A stretch of 64,000 nt of DNA, taken from JAGQZY01 sp964588335. GTDB lineage: Bacteria; Bdellovibrionota; Bdellovibrionia; Bdellovibrionales; JAGQZY01. The position numbers were made by a program, and so were the translations under genes. This document shows positions 62,654 through 64,000 of the stretch, in pieces. Every line of letters starts with the position of its first letter. The first letter of the stretch is position 1. The DNA lies in contig CAZPOV010000004.1 in NCBI GenBank assembly GCA_964588335.1, positions 186,001 to 250,000 of the forward strand, written 5' to 3'. The notes beneath the pieces are model-generated. The model did no database searches. It worked only from the letters and a program-made list of their open reading frames with translations, and was not told the origin of the DNA.

Positions 62654-64000
62654 TTAAAACGAGTCGACTTTTCCCTTAATCAAGGATTTTATAATTTTAA
62701 GGATTTTTTTAGGTTTCGACATGTTGTAGTTTTTCAATTGATGATTTAACCACATATTTTTTGTTTCTGATCGCATAATTTTTCCGGAAGACGTTCGTGG
62801 TATTGAGCGGGGAGTTAACACGATGACTTGGTCCACAACGTGCTGAGTCTTTTTATAGACGTTTTTCTTCACCTTTTCCTGAATTTTATGCACATCAGCT
62901 TTTTTTAATTTGGCCTTTTTTGATTCGACTACCAAGAAAAGAGACTCGGTATCAAGGTTTTTTTCTGAGGCTGGCGCCGAAAAGGCGACTGCGCAGCCCG
63001 AACGTAATTCATCAATCGATAAAATTGACTGTTCAATAAAGCTTGGATCAATATTTGAACCATTAAGAATTATAACCTCTTTTCGACGTCCAACAATAAA
63101 AAGCTCTCCACTTTTTAAAAATCCTAAATCTCCACTGTTTAGCCAGCCATCTATAATCGTCGCTTTTGTTTCCTCAGGCATGTTGAAGTACTCAGTGAGA
63201 ATTGAAGGGCTTTGAATCCAAATTTCACCGACGGATTGATCCGGTCGTTTTTTTCCTGTACTATCTCGAATTTCTATTTTAACGCCCGCAACTGGAGATC
63301 CCACCGACAGCAATTGCAAGCCTTCTGTTGAAGGTATCGCTTTTCCTTCTTGCTGAAGCATTTTTCTATCAAAGATTTCGAAATTTATCGATTTTCGTGG
63401 GTCAGCAAAGGTGACAGCGAGGGTTGCCTCAGCCAATCCGTAACAAGGGGTGAATGATTGTGTGTTGAATCCGTATTTTGTAAATTTAGAAAAAAAATGG
63501 TCCACCGTGCTGGGAAGTATCATCTCAGCACCGCAGCCAGTCAACGCCAGTGAACTTAAATCGATTGTACCTAGTTTTTCTTCCTCGATGCGTCGGGCAC
63601 ATAGGCCATACGCGAAATTCGGAGCGACTGTTACAGTCGCTTTGACGTCACTCATTGTTTTAATCCAAAGCAATGGGTCGCCAATAAAATGATCTGGACG
63701 CAAAAAGTATAGAGTCGCATTTCCGATAATTGGAGCAAAGCACATCCCAACCAATCCCATGTCGTGATAAAGGGGGAGCCAGCTAACAGCCACTGGCCTT
63801 TGGTCTGTGGTTTTTTCATGCTGTCGAGCTATTTGGTAAGCATTTTCAATCGCTGCGTGATGACTGATGGCAACCGGCTTTGGTTGGCCTGTCGAACCAG
63901 AAGAATATTGTAAAAATGCTAATTCGTGAAAGTCAGGCGCGAGGTTCGGTTGGTTATCAGTATCGAATTCTTTTACCGAGTGCACCCCGAGATGCACCTT
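62654..64000 (-). CDS. Fatty-acyl-AMP ligase (FAAL), 5' end beyond the window
   Basis: At least 448 residues of an adenylate-forming enzyme; the frame is open to the right edge, so the start is missing. Seen are LQYSSGSTGQPKPVAISH (P-loop, FAAL-type), SWLPLYHDMGLVGM, CYGLAEATLAVTF (A5), GWLNSGDLGFLKSGELFIVGR and the C-terminal RSIPRTSSGKIMR with the catalytic Lys. FAALs pass acyl-adenylates to acyl-carrier proteins, not CoA, as the entry to polyketide or lipopeptide lipids. The SWLPLYHDMGL motif is a FAAL mark. It sits beside a LolA-like protein and a barrel. The gene is AT-rich. Confidence 0.9.
   Translation of the reverse strand, partial: KVHLGVHSVKEFDTDNQPNLAPDFHELAFLQYSSGSTGQPKPVAISHHAAIENAYQIARQHEKTTDQRPVAVSWLPLYHDMGLVGMCFAPIIGNATLYFLRPDHFIGDPLLWIKTMSDVKATVTVAPNFAYGLCARRIEEEKLGTIDLSSLALTGCGAEMILPSTVDHFFSKFTKYGFNTQSFTPCYGLAEATLAVTFADPRKSINFEIFDRKMLQQEGKAIPSTEGLQLLSVGSPVAGVKIEIRDSTGKKRPDQSVGEIWIQSPSILTEYFNMPEETKATIIDGWLNSGDLGFLKSGELFIVGRRKEVIILNGSNIDPSFIEQSILSIDELRSGCAVAFSAPASEKNLDTESLFLVVESKKAKLKKADVHKIQEKVKKNVYKKTQHVVDQVIVLTPRSIPRTSSGKIMRSETKNMWLNHQLKNYNMSKPKKILKIIKSLIKGKVDSF

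Noticed and set aside
1..64000. CRISPR arrays, insertion sequences, tRNA and rRNA genes
   Set aside because: No spaced direct repeats, transposase frames, terminal inverted repeats or cloverleaf/rRNA sequences were seen on reading.

Overview
The window looks like the chromosome of a Gram-negative, envelope-rich bacterium of the Bdellovibrio/myxobacterial type, most likely a Bdellovibrio relative (inference). The reasons are a gliding-motility-like (Agl/Glt) envelope gene cluster, many small lipoproteins and outer-membrane barrels, a PEGA-type Ser/Thr kinase, several two-component and c-di-GMP signalling proteins, and core genes (rpsD, coaE, nadB, purH, alr, cysE, addAB). Most of the window has moderate GC; hand counts of single 60-base lines gave 27 and 31 GC in the body, but only 15 to 22 in the last 4 kb. 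I found no insertion sequence, CRISPR array, rRNA or tRNA.

Layout. 1-3.0 kb: the 3' part of an M3 peptidase, a Cys-rich lipoprotein and an outer-membrane protein. 3.2-13.6 kb: a tight ten-gene operon for a proton-driven trans-envelope machine: a MotA/TolQ channel, two ExbD/TolR proteins, a large TPR protein, a small secreted protein, a TonB-like protein with an AgmX-type tail, an Ig-like lipoprotein, a barrel, a second large periplasmic protein and a VWA lipoprotein. 14-20 kb, minus strand: a lipoprotein hydrolase, a long-chain acyl-CoA ligase and a Ser/Thr kinase. 20-27.2 kb: coaE, rpsD and three PorV/UPF0164-like outer-membrane paralogs interleaved with lipoproteins. 27.2-33.4 kb: a GNAT enzyme and an AddB/AddA-type recombination nuclease-helicase. 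33.4-36.6 kb, minus strand: nadB, an alpha/beta hydrolase and a lipoprotein.

36.7-45.8 kb is a signalling block: a three-gene set whose sensor, receiver and GGDEF-like parts all look degenerate, an aldo/keto reductase, a FIST protein coupled to a histidine kinase, and a receiver/HD-GYP protein. 45.9-55.7 kb is a long plus-strand run: alr, mlaE, mlaF, an MlaD-like MCE protein with a barrel-like tail, purH, a GYF/TPR membrane protein, a secreted protein, a YhaM-like HD nuclease and a serine acetyltransferase. 55.8-60 kb holds a lipoprotein, a ferritin-like protein, an intergenic region with a probable minus-strand structured RNA, an FHA-like protein and a TPR protein. 60.2-64 kb is AT-rich and carries a LolA-like lipoprotein-sorting protein, a large outer-membrane barrel and a truncated fatty-acyl-AMP ligase, which suggests export of an unusual lipid.

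Strongest leads: the Agl/Glt-like operon with a VWA lipoprotein and a TolR-like subunit lacking the membrane aspartate; the MCE-barrel fusion; the structured RNA at 57.4-57.6 kb; and the AT-rich lipid locus at the right edge.
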